64,000 bases of DNA from NCBI RefSeq assembly GCF_003073045.1, contig NC_037603.1, forward strand, positions 17,738,192 to 17,802,191, in the 5' to 3' direction. This DNA is from Pomacea canaliculata. Taxonomy: Eukaryota > Mollusca > Gastropoda > Architaenioglossa > Ampullariidae. The position numbers were made by a program, and so were the translations under genes. How positions within the stretch are numbered: the first letter of the stretch is position 1; every line of letters begins with the position of its first letter. This document shows positions 1 to 12,300 of the stretch, one piece after another. Under the pieces are notes generated by a model. It was not told the origin of the DNA. It did not search any database and worked only from the letters and a program-made list of their open reading frames with translations.

Positions 1-201
1 TCCAATGGTTTGAAATAATTTTCTAAAAGAACCATTTTAAAGGCTATTGTAGGACAATATCTACACAAAACCACCTTATTTTTCTCGACAGTAAGCAACG
101 TGTAAAGGACGTACGTAAAATATATACACACATACATTTCTAAATGTCTGTTTAGAGTTAGCTAAATCCTTGATCTCATAATCCGTCCAGGGGAGACTAA
201 C

Positions 202-3200
202 CTCCGTGTGGCTGTCGTCTCAGCCAGAACTTGATACATTCGCCATAGCGCCGCACGGTGAACACTGCTGCCACACCAACCAACACGCAAGTCAAGACAA
301 CTGCAATGATGTAACCCAGCCAGGACTCCTCCACACTGTCTGGGAACAAAATGGTCACACCTGTGTAAGTTTACCTCCGTGCTCAAGGCTCAATGCCACA
401 GTCATTCATGGCTGAGGAAATTTGGATCATTGTTTTAAATGCAGAGTGCTCTCATTAGTATTATTACATTTCCTGTTATTTCAAATGTAGCACTCTGTAT
501 TATTTAACACTCTTTTAGCAATATGTATTTTCTAGCTCAGAGAACATTACACAATGGAGGAAGAACGATAATCCACAAACAGTACAAACTTATTTCTCTA
601 GCAACTTCAAAGAGTTGTCTCCCTTATATTAAAAAAAACCAACAACAAAAAAACAAAACAAAACAAAAACAAAAAACAAAAAACCAAAAATCAAAATAAA
701 AATAAAAAATAAATTAAAAAAAAACAAAAACAAAAACAAAACAAACTCGAACCCACAAGTTTCATATGCACATTCACCGAACCCTTCTTTAGTGTCATCA
801 CGAATTGCATCGTGTTACATCACAGCCTCTTTGTCACACAAGTAAATACTAACCTACTCGCACATTACTTGACAAAAAATGTATATTCAACACCTTTAAA
901 TATGTATGTTTTTTCCTTGCGGATTCTGCAGATGTGTATTGTTTTCTTTCAATGCAAACTGCAGTCGTATATTTAAAAACTATTGAGCAACAAGACTGCC
1001 TGGTTTGCATTTGATGGAGGGACACACAATCGAACTTAATTTCTGTTCAAAAAGTTCCAGAAATCGGTCCATGTGTAGAAGTTGTTTAGATTTTCTGATT
1101 ATAATTTCCAATTCCTCCACCACCGTCACCAGTTGAGTTGTTGGGACAACTAGGCTCTCTTGCTCCTCTTTGCTGAGAGCAATGGTAAACCTATTAGTGG
1201 AACTTACAAGTTGGAATAATCTGACAGAGTACTTATACTAGTTTGAAGTTTGTGGTACTTACACAGTTGCAGTAAGCGGACAGAGTACTGGTTGGCCGGG
1301 TCAGGTGGGATTTGTGGGGTGTAAAGACGACAATTGTATTCCACTTCAAAGTCTTCAGGTGACACTTTCGAGAAAGTAAGATTGCAGGATTTTCCATTGT
1401 ACCCATTAGTGCTGAGAAAGGACATCAAGAACACTGTCAGTGATTATAGATGAGCGTATTATTCATCATTCTTCATACTCCATTGTATATTCAGTGAGAA
1501 ATATTAAAAGAACTTTTCCTACACGTGGATATGTAGCCAAACGTTAAAAAATATTTAAAAGATAGTAAATGAAATTTTAATTAAATTCCATTTTTAAGTT
1601 ACAGAAGAGTGAGAAGACTCAGATAAGCAAGTCGGATAGCTATTTCACTCTGGAACAGAGAATGATAAAAATTAATAAATAAAAAGAAAACTATATTTGA
1701 TCACAAAACAACAACAACAACAACAACAACGACGACGACGACGACCCAAAGCAATTTCTTACTCGCACTTGATGAAGCGGTTTGTGGAATTTCTCACGAG
1801 TTGTGGATGACCATCAGACTTATTGACCTTCCACATGACGACACCATCGTGATCCTTACAGTCCCCAAAGTCTGCTGCACATTGAAGGGTTTTCTGGGCT
1901 CCCAGGGCGACGTACTGCTCTGGTTGTTCATTCGTGATCAGTTGACTCTTTCCAGACTTGCCTGTCCACATAGCAATGTATAGGCCACACAGTTTCCCTT
2001 GAGGTCAGGTTCCTAAAACCAACTCCCCACTTCCCCCGCGAATAAAATAGCTCTCCTCCCCTTATTACTTTTCTAATCATATGTAAGACACATTTAAACA
2101 AAGCAATAGACTGTGTATCTTCCGTATTAGGTCGACAAACTCTTTTAAATTGAATAGATGATGGCGAACCCGCGAATAATAAAAACCCTAAGAGTGAAAC
2201 CCGTGAATGGTGAGGTCTGGTAACAGGATTCTACTTCTAGTAGTGATGATGTTAAAACGGAACTCACTTCCGTTGGAAAGTAATCATGAGATGAAACTGT
2301 AGACAATATATATACTGTTAGAAAGCCCAAAAATCATGCCACTGAAAGTAATAAATTTTCCACTTTTTCAGTTTGAAGATGATTTTTTCAACTTGTCTGT
2401 GCTAGTGATTAAACTTTCTTCCTGTACCAGTCCTTGCAGTCAGTAAACTGTACAGTTAGAAACCGTTACATTAAAAAAATCTTAGACCATCTTATAGACA
2501 CTAATGGGGATGTAGACTAATATTTTAAATTGCAATATATTATCTTTGGAATCTAAAAACTACCCCTGAAAAAATAATGAGAAAAGATTGCCTATAATAT
2601 GTGAATTATTGAGTGATCGCCGACTGTTTTCCACGTACATGAAACCGTGTAGTTCAGAAATCCACGCGCATGCGCCGTTCCATTGCTAACTTGAAATACG
2701 TATACCCCTTCATCATCCTTCTGCACACTGTTTATAATGAGGGTCTGGTTGTTGTCACAGAGCTGCAGGCCGTCTTCTCGTCCCCATGGAAACGGTAGGT
2801 AAGTATTGTTAATTATCCGATACCACTGAAAGGAGGTGAAGTTCTCGGCACACCTCGGTATAATCTCCTCGGAGCCAGCGGAGTTCTCCAGAGAAAAGTT
2901 TCTATAGTCATTCATGTTCAGCGGCCCTGGACCTGTGACACAAGAGACAAGTCAGATGCAATACAGGGAACATTTCATATTTCTCTTACATTTTCTAAGA
3001 AACCTAAGAAATAAGAAACAAGATTGAAAATTATAACCACATTCCTCATCACAATTGCTTATTATGTCAACCTGTTTCCAATTAACACAACTGTGCTCAT
3101 TAAGTTATTTGTTATATTCAAGAGTACACCATCATTCACAGCATCAAACGTAGGTGATCTCACCATACTTGTGCGTTTCCTATATTAGTTAGAATTTCTG

Positions 3201-3363
3201 TAATTATGTAATTTTGAAGACCAAGTTACAAACCCTGACGGTATTTACTGCAGTAGCCGTTTTCATGACATTCAAAAGAAGTGCCTGCAGTTTGCTGTGC
3301 CAGCCATGGCACCACAAGAACTGTGAAAATCACTGACAACAGTTGCACTTTCTCAGCTTCCAT
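202..3363 (-). CDS. IL-1-receptor-like Ig/TM gene, copy A (partial; 3' exons beyond left edge)
   Basis: Five exons are visible on the minus strand: 3234-3363, 2639-2932, 1763-1961, 1263-1411 and 202-339, all with GT-AG borders and compatible phases (1,1,2,1,1). Exon 1 starts at ATG 3363 and gives a signal peptide (MEAEKVQLLSVIFTVLVVPW). Exon 2 encodes a first Ig-like domain with the FQWY tryptophan and a D-E-G-V-Y strand; the usual Cys after that Tyr is Phe. Exons 3 and 4 form a second Ig-like domain (LQCAADFGDC, VMWKV, SCNLTF, YNCRLY). Exon 5 encodes the transmembrane helix (YIIAVVLTCVLVGVAAVF) and a basic juxtamembrane KFWLRRQP. About 303 aa are visible. The TIR exons found in copy B would lie left of base 1. 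Exons 2 to 5 have exactly the same lengths as in copy B, so the two are tandem duplicates. Likely a cell-surface innate or cytokine receptor; the ligand is unknown. Confidence 0.85.
621..744. repeat. A/C-rich low-complexity tract
   Basis: Imperfect CAAAA/AAAAT simple repeat inside intron 4 of receptor copy A. No coding potential seen. Confidence 0.8.
1708..1746. repeat. (CAA)n-(CGA)n microsatellite
   Basis: A run of CAA triplets passes directly into CGA triplets, ending 17 bases from the exon 3 donor of receptor copy A. The change of one base in the unit suggests a mutation that spread along the tract. Confidence 0.85.
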
Positions 3364-5299
3364 TCTTTTCAACCCCTGGAGCATCGGAGCACAGCAGACG
3401 ACGAATTAAAACCTGAGTGCAGAATATCAATGTTATTACTATATAAGAATTTCAACATAGACTTGAGAAGGGTTCCGCCGAGAGGAGCGAAGATTCAAGA
3501 AAGGAAAACTTACTAGAAGTAATTACTTCATCGTTTAAACAAATCAGCTATAAAATAATTGTTTTTTGAAACATTTAATGTATAAGAACTGAAGCTTCTT
3601 ATACAGATAAAACCACCGGGACATCCATCATTAATCGTAGCAGCAAGCAAATCATTTCATTCTTTGTTTTACTGGTTTTAATGCTAGCGGTATCATCATC
3701 CTCATCATCTTGATGTTGTCCCGAGATAAGAATCCACAGAAAAACGCTTATTAACATCTCAATGCATAACACAACACTAACCTGATTAATCTCTGAAGAG
3801 AAGGGGGCAGGAGCAGAAAAAATGATGATGCACGAACAGAGTATGTTGGACTGTGGACCAGAGATTATATGGCATCCAGTGAGCAGCTTCCGCAACTCTA
3901 CATCCGGTCACACACTCGTGACTGTCGTAGGTGGAGTTTGTACTGTACCAAGAAAAAAAATCACTTATATATAAATATATTAAACAATATCTCCTTTACT
4001 TTCTGCGTGGAAAAGTGACATCCTCTTTGTAGAAGACCACTTATGATATAACCGTCTCTGTTGAGAAGAGGTTTTTATGAAGGACAAAAATAGGTTGAAC
4101 AGTCTGAGGACAAAAGATCACACTGAAATGAGTTTGTAACAAGGCCCTGCCTCTGGAATTACCCGAAATGCGGATGTGTAGTTTGTATTAAGAAGATCCT
4201 TGCACCCCATTAACTTATACAACGGACTGCACAGTACCAAAAGCCCATTTGAAGAACTTTTCTTCTATTCTTTGAAAGACATGTCTAACATCTCGACTAA
4301 TTCTAAAAGCTTTTTTGTATTATTTAATAAACTTTAAAAAAATCCAGTATTTCCTTTTTGTGATTGCTTTAACTATTCTGTTGAATACCATGTTGGTGTT
4401 ATTTTATGTGCACACCAAATTGTGTGTCCAATGCAGTTGACTCATTTCCTGAATGGGATGTAGAGCCCCGACAATGAAGCAAATGAATGTAACCGAGTGT
4501 CTATTCTGTCATCTGAAATAAAAGGATCGAGACAGTGACCTGCTGTATCCCTATATATATATTAAGTATATAATATAGACACACACCCACGTGCGTGCAC
4601 TCACAGAAACACACATTTCCCCAACCTACACACAGAGTGAAGCCTACTAGTGTTTCGTGCAATAATAAGTTGGACGGTACATGGCAGATGAACTACACAG
4701 ACTAAGGACAATGGCTTTAGCTGCAAGAGAGGCGAATGGTGTACTGTCTCATCAATGCAGCTGTCAAACGAATAAATTAAAATAAATAAATCAATTAAAA
4801 TTTCTACTGGAAAAAGATATTTATTATTTCTATACATTTTAGCTGCTATTATTCCCTGTGTAAACTGTCAGCATCAACGTCATTGAGGTTTTTGATGGAA
4901 CATCATTAATGCTGGGAAAGAGCTACTTTTATGTGAAAAGACCATCTTGGCTGCTTAAATTTGAGACAGAAGAACATTTTGACAAGTAGCCACCATACAT
5001 GGACCGAGTTGTTCAAATGCTGGGGGATTTTTTAATTTATCTTTCCACCAATTTGCATGTAACATCCAGAACATACCTAGTCATGATTGATTTCTATGAC
5101 ATTCTGTAACAGTCCGTATAGTGTCATCTTTGTTACTGCCTCTGTATGACATGGTCATATCCGCGACATTACCAGCCACTTTCTTTCAAAATTCCCAGGA
5201 TTCCAAATAGTATTTTTAGCCACTTTACCACCCACCACCGACATTTCCAGTCACTATATATACTTTCTACAATATTCTATACTTTTTCTATAGTATATA
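3364..5299. other. intergenic spacer upstream of receptor copy A
   Basis: AT-rich sequence upstream of the copy A start codon, probably holding its promoter. No convincing exon, RNA gene or transposon end was recognised. A short CA/TA-rich stretch lies near 4550-4615. Confidence 0.5.
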
Positions 5300-5307
5300 C
5301 TTTAAAC

Positions 5308-5762
5308 CAGGGATACCTAACCTACGGCCCACGGGCCATATCCGGCCCGCGACGCGGTCCCATCCGGCCCGCGAAACTTCTGCCCACAGTGCAGGAAATC
5401 GGCATGTTAGTAATAAAAAACCGAAAAAAACCCACCGAAAAAAAGGGAAGAAGAAGTATTTATCCCTACGTAGGGGCGTATCTCAATCTTTTTTTCGATG
5501 GACAAACATTTCGATTCAGTGCTCTGACTTGGTGTCTCTTCATGCAGCCGGACATTCAGAAGTTGGTTTCGGGAAAACAACTTCAAATATCCCACTAATT
5601 ACTACATAATTAATGGCAAGTACAACTTGTTTCTAACAAAAATGGTATCTGCTCTATTTATTTATTTATTTATTTTTTGGTATTTTTTGCGGTGAAGTGG
5701 CCCGCGACACGGCTGTCCGAAATGGATATGGCCCGCAGTCCGAAAAAGGTTGGGCATCACTG
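5308..5762 (+). mobile_element. hAT non-autonomous element (455 bp) with 8-bp TSD
   Basis: Starts CAGGGATACCTAACCTACGG and ends GGTTGGGCATCACTG, with GGCCCGCG-rich subterminal blocks at both ends. It is flanked by a perfect 8-bp duplication, ctttaaac, at 5300-5307 and 5763-5770. The CAG...CTG ends, 8-bp TSD and central TA of the target are typical of the hAT superfamily, Buster type. The interior is AT-rich with no transposase motif. Confidence 0.88.
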
Positions 5763-5770
5763 CTTTAAAC

Positions 5771-6740
5771 AGTCAAAATATACTATATATTTTCTACATT
5801 CCGTCACTTTCTAGTACAATTATCCCAGTTATATGTTACATATGTTACATTCCTAGTTACTTTGTGCTGTCACACTCATAACGAGGATTTTCCATTCCTG
5901 ATCGTGTCGAACACCACGACATCAATGTCTCAAAGGAAAGGAAATGACTTTTGCCCTCAGGGTATACAAAGCTGATGCACTTGAAAGTACTATATTCGTG
6001 GTAATTAATTTTGCTGAAATGCTCAGCAATTACAAATATGTAGGTAATACATTTGACAGCTGAAGTGGGACGCTAGCACGGACACAATTGTCAGTTGGGG
6101 GCCAAACAGATTTTATAGAAAATGACAATTTTTTGCATCTCAATGAAAGCTTTCATTCATATTCCTTTCAATCCATGTGTTTACCATCCATAAAAGGAGA
6201 AAAGTTTTCATATTGTTTATTGATCAGTTTGCAGAAAAAGTTCACAACAGCTGTACTGTGTTAATATTATCTTGAGTCCTGATCAAGATTATTTATGTCA
6301 CGTTTTCATGCATATAAGTTTGTGTCACTAACATTTACTTTTAAAGCCACGCAGTCCCTTCCACCCAGTCCCCATCCTGCCACACACCACATGTACACAA
6401 ATGGAGAAATGTAATATAAATGATGTTTTATATATATAAAACATAATTGCTTCTACGTGTATACTTAATGTGTATAACTATTGGATAATGTATACATACT
6501 GTAGATATAATATCTTACGATGTGCCACACACAACATACATGTATTTATCCTGAAAATTTAAAAATCAATAAAACACTTTGCAAAACATTAAGATATTCT
6601 GTGCTATGGAAGTTCACTCAATTTTCACACAATCTCCTAGCTGGAGAGTAAGAGCCAATTAATGTCCTCCATCTGAGGCTCATGGCGTTCAGATTCTAAT
6701 TAAACCAATTTTCTCTAATTAAAGTATAGTTTAATTATAG
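5771..6740. other. intergenic spacer
   Basis: AT-rich spacer between two transposons in the interval separating receptor copies A and B. Nothing recognisable was found. Confidence 0.5.
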
Positions 6741-8633
6741 CAGTGGCGTAGGAAGATGTTCGGCGTTGGGGGGGCAAACTCCCTGCTGACAGTGACCGGC
6801 GTTCGCACTTGCACATTATGTAAAAACGGATGGGGGGGGGGGTACTGCACGCACGCACGTACACAGTGGTAGCATCACAACACGCTGCTTTATTGTTAAA
6901 AGGCAAAGCAGCATTGAATAAGAAAAAACAAATTAAAGAATGACTCCCCGGCTAACGCATTCACAAGAAATGTGATAAACGTTATAATCATATAAATCAT
7001 ATTAATCAAGGCTGGCAAGTCAGTGTGCCAAAAAAAAAAACTGCGTCTTCGGTGATTTCTATTAATGAACTCCATTGCAATCTCGTCCAGATTAAGCAGA
7101 TCAACCCTCTCTTTAAATACACGCATGATGAGACAGTTATTCAAGCGCGTTTGTGTCATGGAACTTCTCAGGTATGTTTTTGTTTGTTTTAAGGAAGAAA
7201 AACTGCGTGGAAAAAACAAAGGTAAAGATTAATTAAGCCTACTCACCCAACGGCTCGTGACACGCTTTGTTCTATCTCACAACAAACGCGTGGAAAATAC
7301 GCTGGTTGCTGGAAACCCTCTTCTAGACACCACGCCAGTTCCAGCGACAGTCCACACAGCACGTGGCAAACCCCCGACTACTCCCAGAGACGGGCACAGG
7401 TCTCTCCACCACCGCAAAAACTCCTCTTCCGCCCCGCCGTCCTCCCAGTCCTGTGTGGCAGGTTTCTATAGGCTTCGAGAAACCTCCAGAACCTTTCCCT
7501 ACCCACAGGGCCCAGCGTCCGCGAGATAATCCACGTTACAAAGAGACACAGCCCTATACCTGAACTTGGTGTCCGCACACCGTGGGAAAATAGCCCCATC
7601 CACCCCAAAGAGAATCAAAGAGACCAGAGAGGAAGGGACGCAAGGCTACCCTATAATTAAGGGCCATAAACTGGCCAGACCACCGTGGCCAGGGGACGAA
7701 ACTAGGGTGGGAATGGCCGCAGGGCCACCCCTTCATCGCTCCGCTACCCGACGGTGCTGAGCCAGCGATGCGACACGTTCTATGGCCATCTACCAAAACA
7801 CGGACACATATATACAAACCAAACAGTATAACACAGATAACTTATGTTGAGTACCAGCCACAGTCGTTGATGATAAAAGAGTGCCCTTGTGTAGTTTTAG
7901 AAATGTTACTTATGCACTTCCCCCTGAGTCGTAGATAGCAATAATACCAGTCTCTCTGTCTCTAAAGAAAACTACCAATATAGGGACTCAGAGTCTTTGC
8001 CTTACTTAGGTGAAGTCAAAGCCGTCAATTCGCACTAAACCGTTGGTGTGTAGTAAGATGGAAGTCCTCGTGCTTCGCTAGCTTTTCACAAAGTGTAAGG
8101 GTTCCTGTCTGATTGGCAAGACTGGGGTATTGGTATGCAACTAATTCGTTACTGGCTTTCTGTGTTCCCGATGGCCAGTGCGGCCCCTTTGGTTGTAAGC
8201 GATAGCAGATAATTTTAGGGTGACAGCGAGTGGGTGGGGGATGTTTTATGTTGGTCAAACGAAAACCGCCAAAGAAAAGGCATCGCATTATGGGGCAGGG
8301 GGGAGGGAGACCACACTCGATGTACCGATGTACTGTCCGGCTGCTTTCTTCGCTCAGGCTTCAACACAGCCTGCAATTAGCAAGGCAAACAATACCAACG
8401 GACTGTCCCCGATCTGATCGTCAGAGGTGTTAGAGCCTCCACTTGCCTCAGGGCCCGCTTTTGTGACGGTGATGACCGTCTCCTCTCTACGTTCCCCTAC
8501 CTTTCTTCAGTTCTTTGCTCTTTGTGAGAATTACGTCTCAAATATTGGGGGGGCAAAAGGATATTCCTGCCCCCCCTGTATTTTCCTTGGGGGGGCGGCT
8601 GCCCCCGCTGCCCCCCTGGTTCCTACGCCACTG
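6741..8633 (+). mobile_element. CAGTGGCGTAGG-ended DNA transposon, copy 1 (1.9 kb)
   Basis: Begins CAGTGGCGTAGGAAGATG and ends GGTTCCTACGCCACTG, giving terminal inverted repeats of CAGTGGCGTAGGAA, followed by G- or C-runs. The flanks share a 5-bp direct repeat (tatag). An inverted, highly similar copy lies at 54187-55921. No transposase was recognised in any frame, so it looks non-autonomous. The CAG...CTG ends suggest hAT, but the flanking duplication is shorter than the usual 8 bp, so the superfamily is left open. It lies in the intergenic region between the receptor copies. Confidence 0.85.
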
Positions 8634-9326
8634 TATAGTTCTCATAACTGAAAACCGGATTACTTTAGGAATACGGGTTAGTCAAAAATATGTTAACACT
8701 TAAATATAAGAATAACAGTAATAATTAGTGTATAGCTTGTAACAGGGCATGTGGAGGAGGGGGTGGTTACATTATAGTCTCTCACTTTTTCCACTGGACT
8801 TGCATTCTCCAAATCATCGCTTGTTGGTTTTAGCAGAAAAATGCTTTCAATTCATCCTAAAGTGATTTTTAATTATGGAGGAAAAGGAGTGGGAGGAAAC
8901 CGGATCGAGTAACTTGCAAACATACTAGCGTCACCCCCGATCCTCTTTTCCCTGCCACCCTACCCTCTAATACTCATCACGGGTAAATTTTCTAGAAGCT
9001 TCCCCAGGCCTTATCCTCTGTTGCCAGGCAGCCACCATCATCTCTCTTTGGGAGCGGCCGTGGCCACAGGGTCACCGGACGGTCAGTTATACATTCCGAT
9101 GGTGCGGCCCACCCAGCGTGTATATGTGTTGGTATGTGTTTGTATGTGTGTGCCTGTCGAGCTCAATAACATATTACTATTTATTCATAAACAACAGACG
9201 GATGTAATGATGCTAGCTGTTGGATGATGGGAAAATCATTACATGACTTTGATGGCAATACAGCATGGGCATATTGCATTCTGTTCTCTGGAGATACAGT
9301 CCAGTCGAGAAACGTTTTTCTAGAGT
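8634..9326. other. spacer and 3' UTR of receptor copy B
   Basis: The right half (about 9180-9326) is the likely 3' UTR of receptor copy B on the minus strand. The rest holds a GT-rich stretch near 9120-9155 and no recognised gene. Confidence 0.5.
9180..9185 (-). terminator. polyadenylation signal of receptor copy B
   Basis: AATAAA on the minus strand (TTTATT on plus), about 140 bases past the TGA stop at 9327-9329. It is the first such hexamer downstream and defines a short 3' UTR. Confidence 0.55.
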
Positions 9327-12300
9327 TCATGTTGGATGAGCATACATCTTCTGGTCCCAGAGGACAGCTGGTCTGGCGTTTGTAAGTGATTTGAGTGTGT
9401 TGCCAAGCTTAGAACTCAAAGGACTGGGATTTGAGGCATTGTCTATAAGTTGTGTTGGTATGTATTTAAACACCGATTGGGAAGCAGTTCCTTGGCCAGT
9501 GCCTGTAGATGAAAAGCTATTCTCCAGGCTTGAGAGTGTGCTATCTTGATGACATTGTGCAGATGCAACAGATTCCTCTGACAGTGGTTCTGAGTACAAG
9601 CAGCGAAAGTCTGAAAATATAGGAAACGATGAGTCAGGAGTCTGTGTAACAGTTCCATCTTCTGGGATTCTTCTTAAGATGACCTGGGCACCTGGGGGAG
9701 AAAATGAAGAATAAGTACTTGGTGAAGGAGTGAGTGTCTGGTTAACTGACGGGTGTACTACCTGAACTGTTTCTGGGGTACTATTCCTGTAATCCTTTAC
9801 TGCAGCATGAACATCTTCATCTTGTTCATCTTCTGTACTGTCTTCCTCATCCTCTTTTTCCTCAGGTTCAGTTTGCTTACAGGGTTCGTCCAGCACATTT
9901 TTAGAAATATTTTGGTATTCTCTAAACCTCTTTTTAGATGGCATATTTATTGGATATGTTAAGCTTGTAGTCTGTAATAAAGTTATTTTTTGGTTATAAT
10001 CAATTTCCTCCTCAAAATCTTTGCCTTTTATTCCATTTGTGAAGGTGCCGAAGTCTTCTGGATCGTGACTGTAATGTGTTGACTCTTGACTACAGGTGGA
10101 TAACAGATGTCGCCGACTGTTGGTTGAACTGCAGCTAGTCCTTATCTCTCGTTGACTTGATTCTACAGTCATGTTGACAGATTGATTGGTCCCAAAGCTG
10201 GGTAGGTGTTTATGGAGGCTACTCCAGAACTTGTCTAGTTGTATAGAATGGAATGGCTGATCACTTTCCTCACTGATTTCAAGTTTGGGCCATGTCAAGT
10301 GCTTCAAGTCTTTCCAAGCATTTTTTATTTGACACCCTGCACTTGTCTGAATCTGTCTTTGCTCAGCTGAACTGGTTTGAGAGTGATCAATGCCTTGTTC
10401 TTCATCTTTCCGAATAACAACGACATTACGCCGGGAATGTTTCTGCTTGGCACTTGCAGCAAGCTCAGCCAGTATTTGTGAATCAGCACCATGGATTTCA
10501 TGTGGAGAGAAGGAGAAGATAACACTGTATGCACTGACAATGCCACTGGTTTGCTCCAAGATGGCTGCTGTGAACAGAATAAAACAATGCAAAGTGATTC
10601 TCAACTGCCATAGGCTAAGTTGTACCATGAACTCAATCCTGACATATTGAAATGCCAATTTCAGTAGGGCCTGAGTGCAATATAGCAGTTATTTTCTATT
10701 AAAGAAATATCTACCGTTCTAGAGTGGAAAAACCTGGTGCTCTAAACAGTGGAATAAACCTTCTAGAGTGTTACATCTTAAAGTTCATTCCTTACATGAA
10801 GTCAAGATTGAATTATACTGTAAAGTTAAAAAGGACTTTTGGAATTAATTCCCCTTAATGTTCAGAACAATATCATATCTGCTTTGAATTTTATTATTTC
10901 TGATCACGAAGTCAAGCACAGCTCAATAAGTATGCAGAATTTTTTTTTAAAGCACTTACGATGTCCTGGTCTCATGACACAGATGCGATATCCTTCTTTC
11001 GTCAGCTGAGGTTTGATGTAATTCTCTACGAGACATTCGTGGTCTTCATCATGAATCAGAACCACATCATGTTTCCAATATCCTGAACACCAAACAGTGG
11101 TAGAAAGCAGATTAGAAGAAGCATATTTCATATGTATATATAAATATAAACTGTGTGCATTCATATATATTTAGTAAACAAAGAATTTGCTTAAAATGTC
11201 TTATTTTATGTATTCTTAAAATGATTATCTCATCTACATTTATAGAAAACTCTTATTTCTTTTTTTCATTAAGCATTTATTTCTAAGCTGAAATATGTGC
11301 TTGTGATAATATTAATGTGTTTGCATGATGAGTAATATTTTGCATTATTGTTGAGCTTCATTTTTTTCGTTAAAAAGACATACTTCGTTCTGGCTGCCGT
11401 CTCAGCCAAAATTTGATACGTTCTCCATGGTGACGCACTATAAAGACCATTATCCCACTGACTAATGCACAGCCCAAGGCAGTTCCAATGATAATAAACA
11501 GCCATGACTTTTTCAGAGTGTCTGAAAACAAGATGATCACTTCAGTACAGGTTGCATTCATTAATTACTGAAAAATTTTAAATTAAACTTTGAACTGGAA
11601 TGCTCTTATTATCACTTTCAGAAATTTTGTGCTATTGAAAATGAAGCACTCTGTATTTACCAAATTATGACATTTTCAGAAAGGAGAAAGTATATTTGTG
11701 TGCAGGGTATGACTAATTACACCCCTTGTTAAACTATTTTTTGTTAATGCACCACAGTTCATGGCATAAATGTTAAGTTTTCATCATATATAACAAACTT
11801 TGAAAAAGCACTACAAATAAGTGCTAGTTTAGTCTGAAAGTCTCATAAGTATTACTTCTGCAAGCCTTCCTGATTATTATCGCAGAAGCTTTCTGCGCCT
11901 CACCTCATTGTATCCATACTGAATAATTATAAGAAGTTGAACCAGAACAGTTCAAATATTTAACATTTTTTTCTTTACTGACAGCAAAATATAACACTGA
12001 AGTCTGACTCACCTAGTTTGATAAAAACGACTGAATACTGATTATCCGAGCTTAAACTCTCTTCTGGTGTGATCAGAAGACAGATATATTTCACTCCAAA
12101 GTCATCTTCTGACACTTTTGAAAAGGTAAGATTGCAAGATTGTCCGTTGAATCCACCAGTGCTGCAATTAGATTAATTTATTATTAATTAGAAGGTCAAG
12201 AAGCAAGTACACAAGTAAGGGATTAAAACTAACACTGTTCACCTCTCTTATGACTTATGCCATTTATCCAGATTTTTCTTAAGAGCAATCAAAAATATTT

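Noticed and set aside
7554-7817. Peptide shared between the two CAGTGGCGTAGG elements
   Set aside because: Similarity extends equally over non-coding parts, both copies are recent, no domain is recognisable, and the frames on the opposite strand are just as open.
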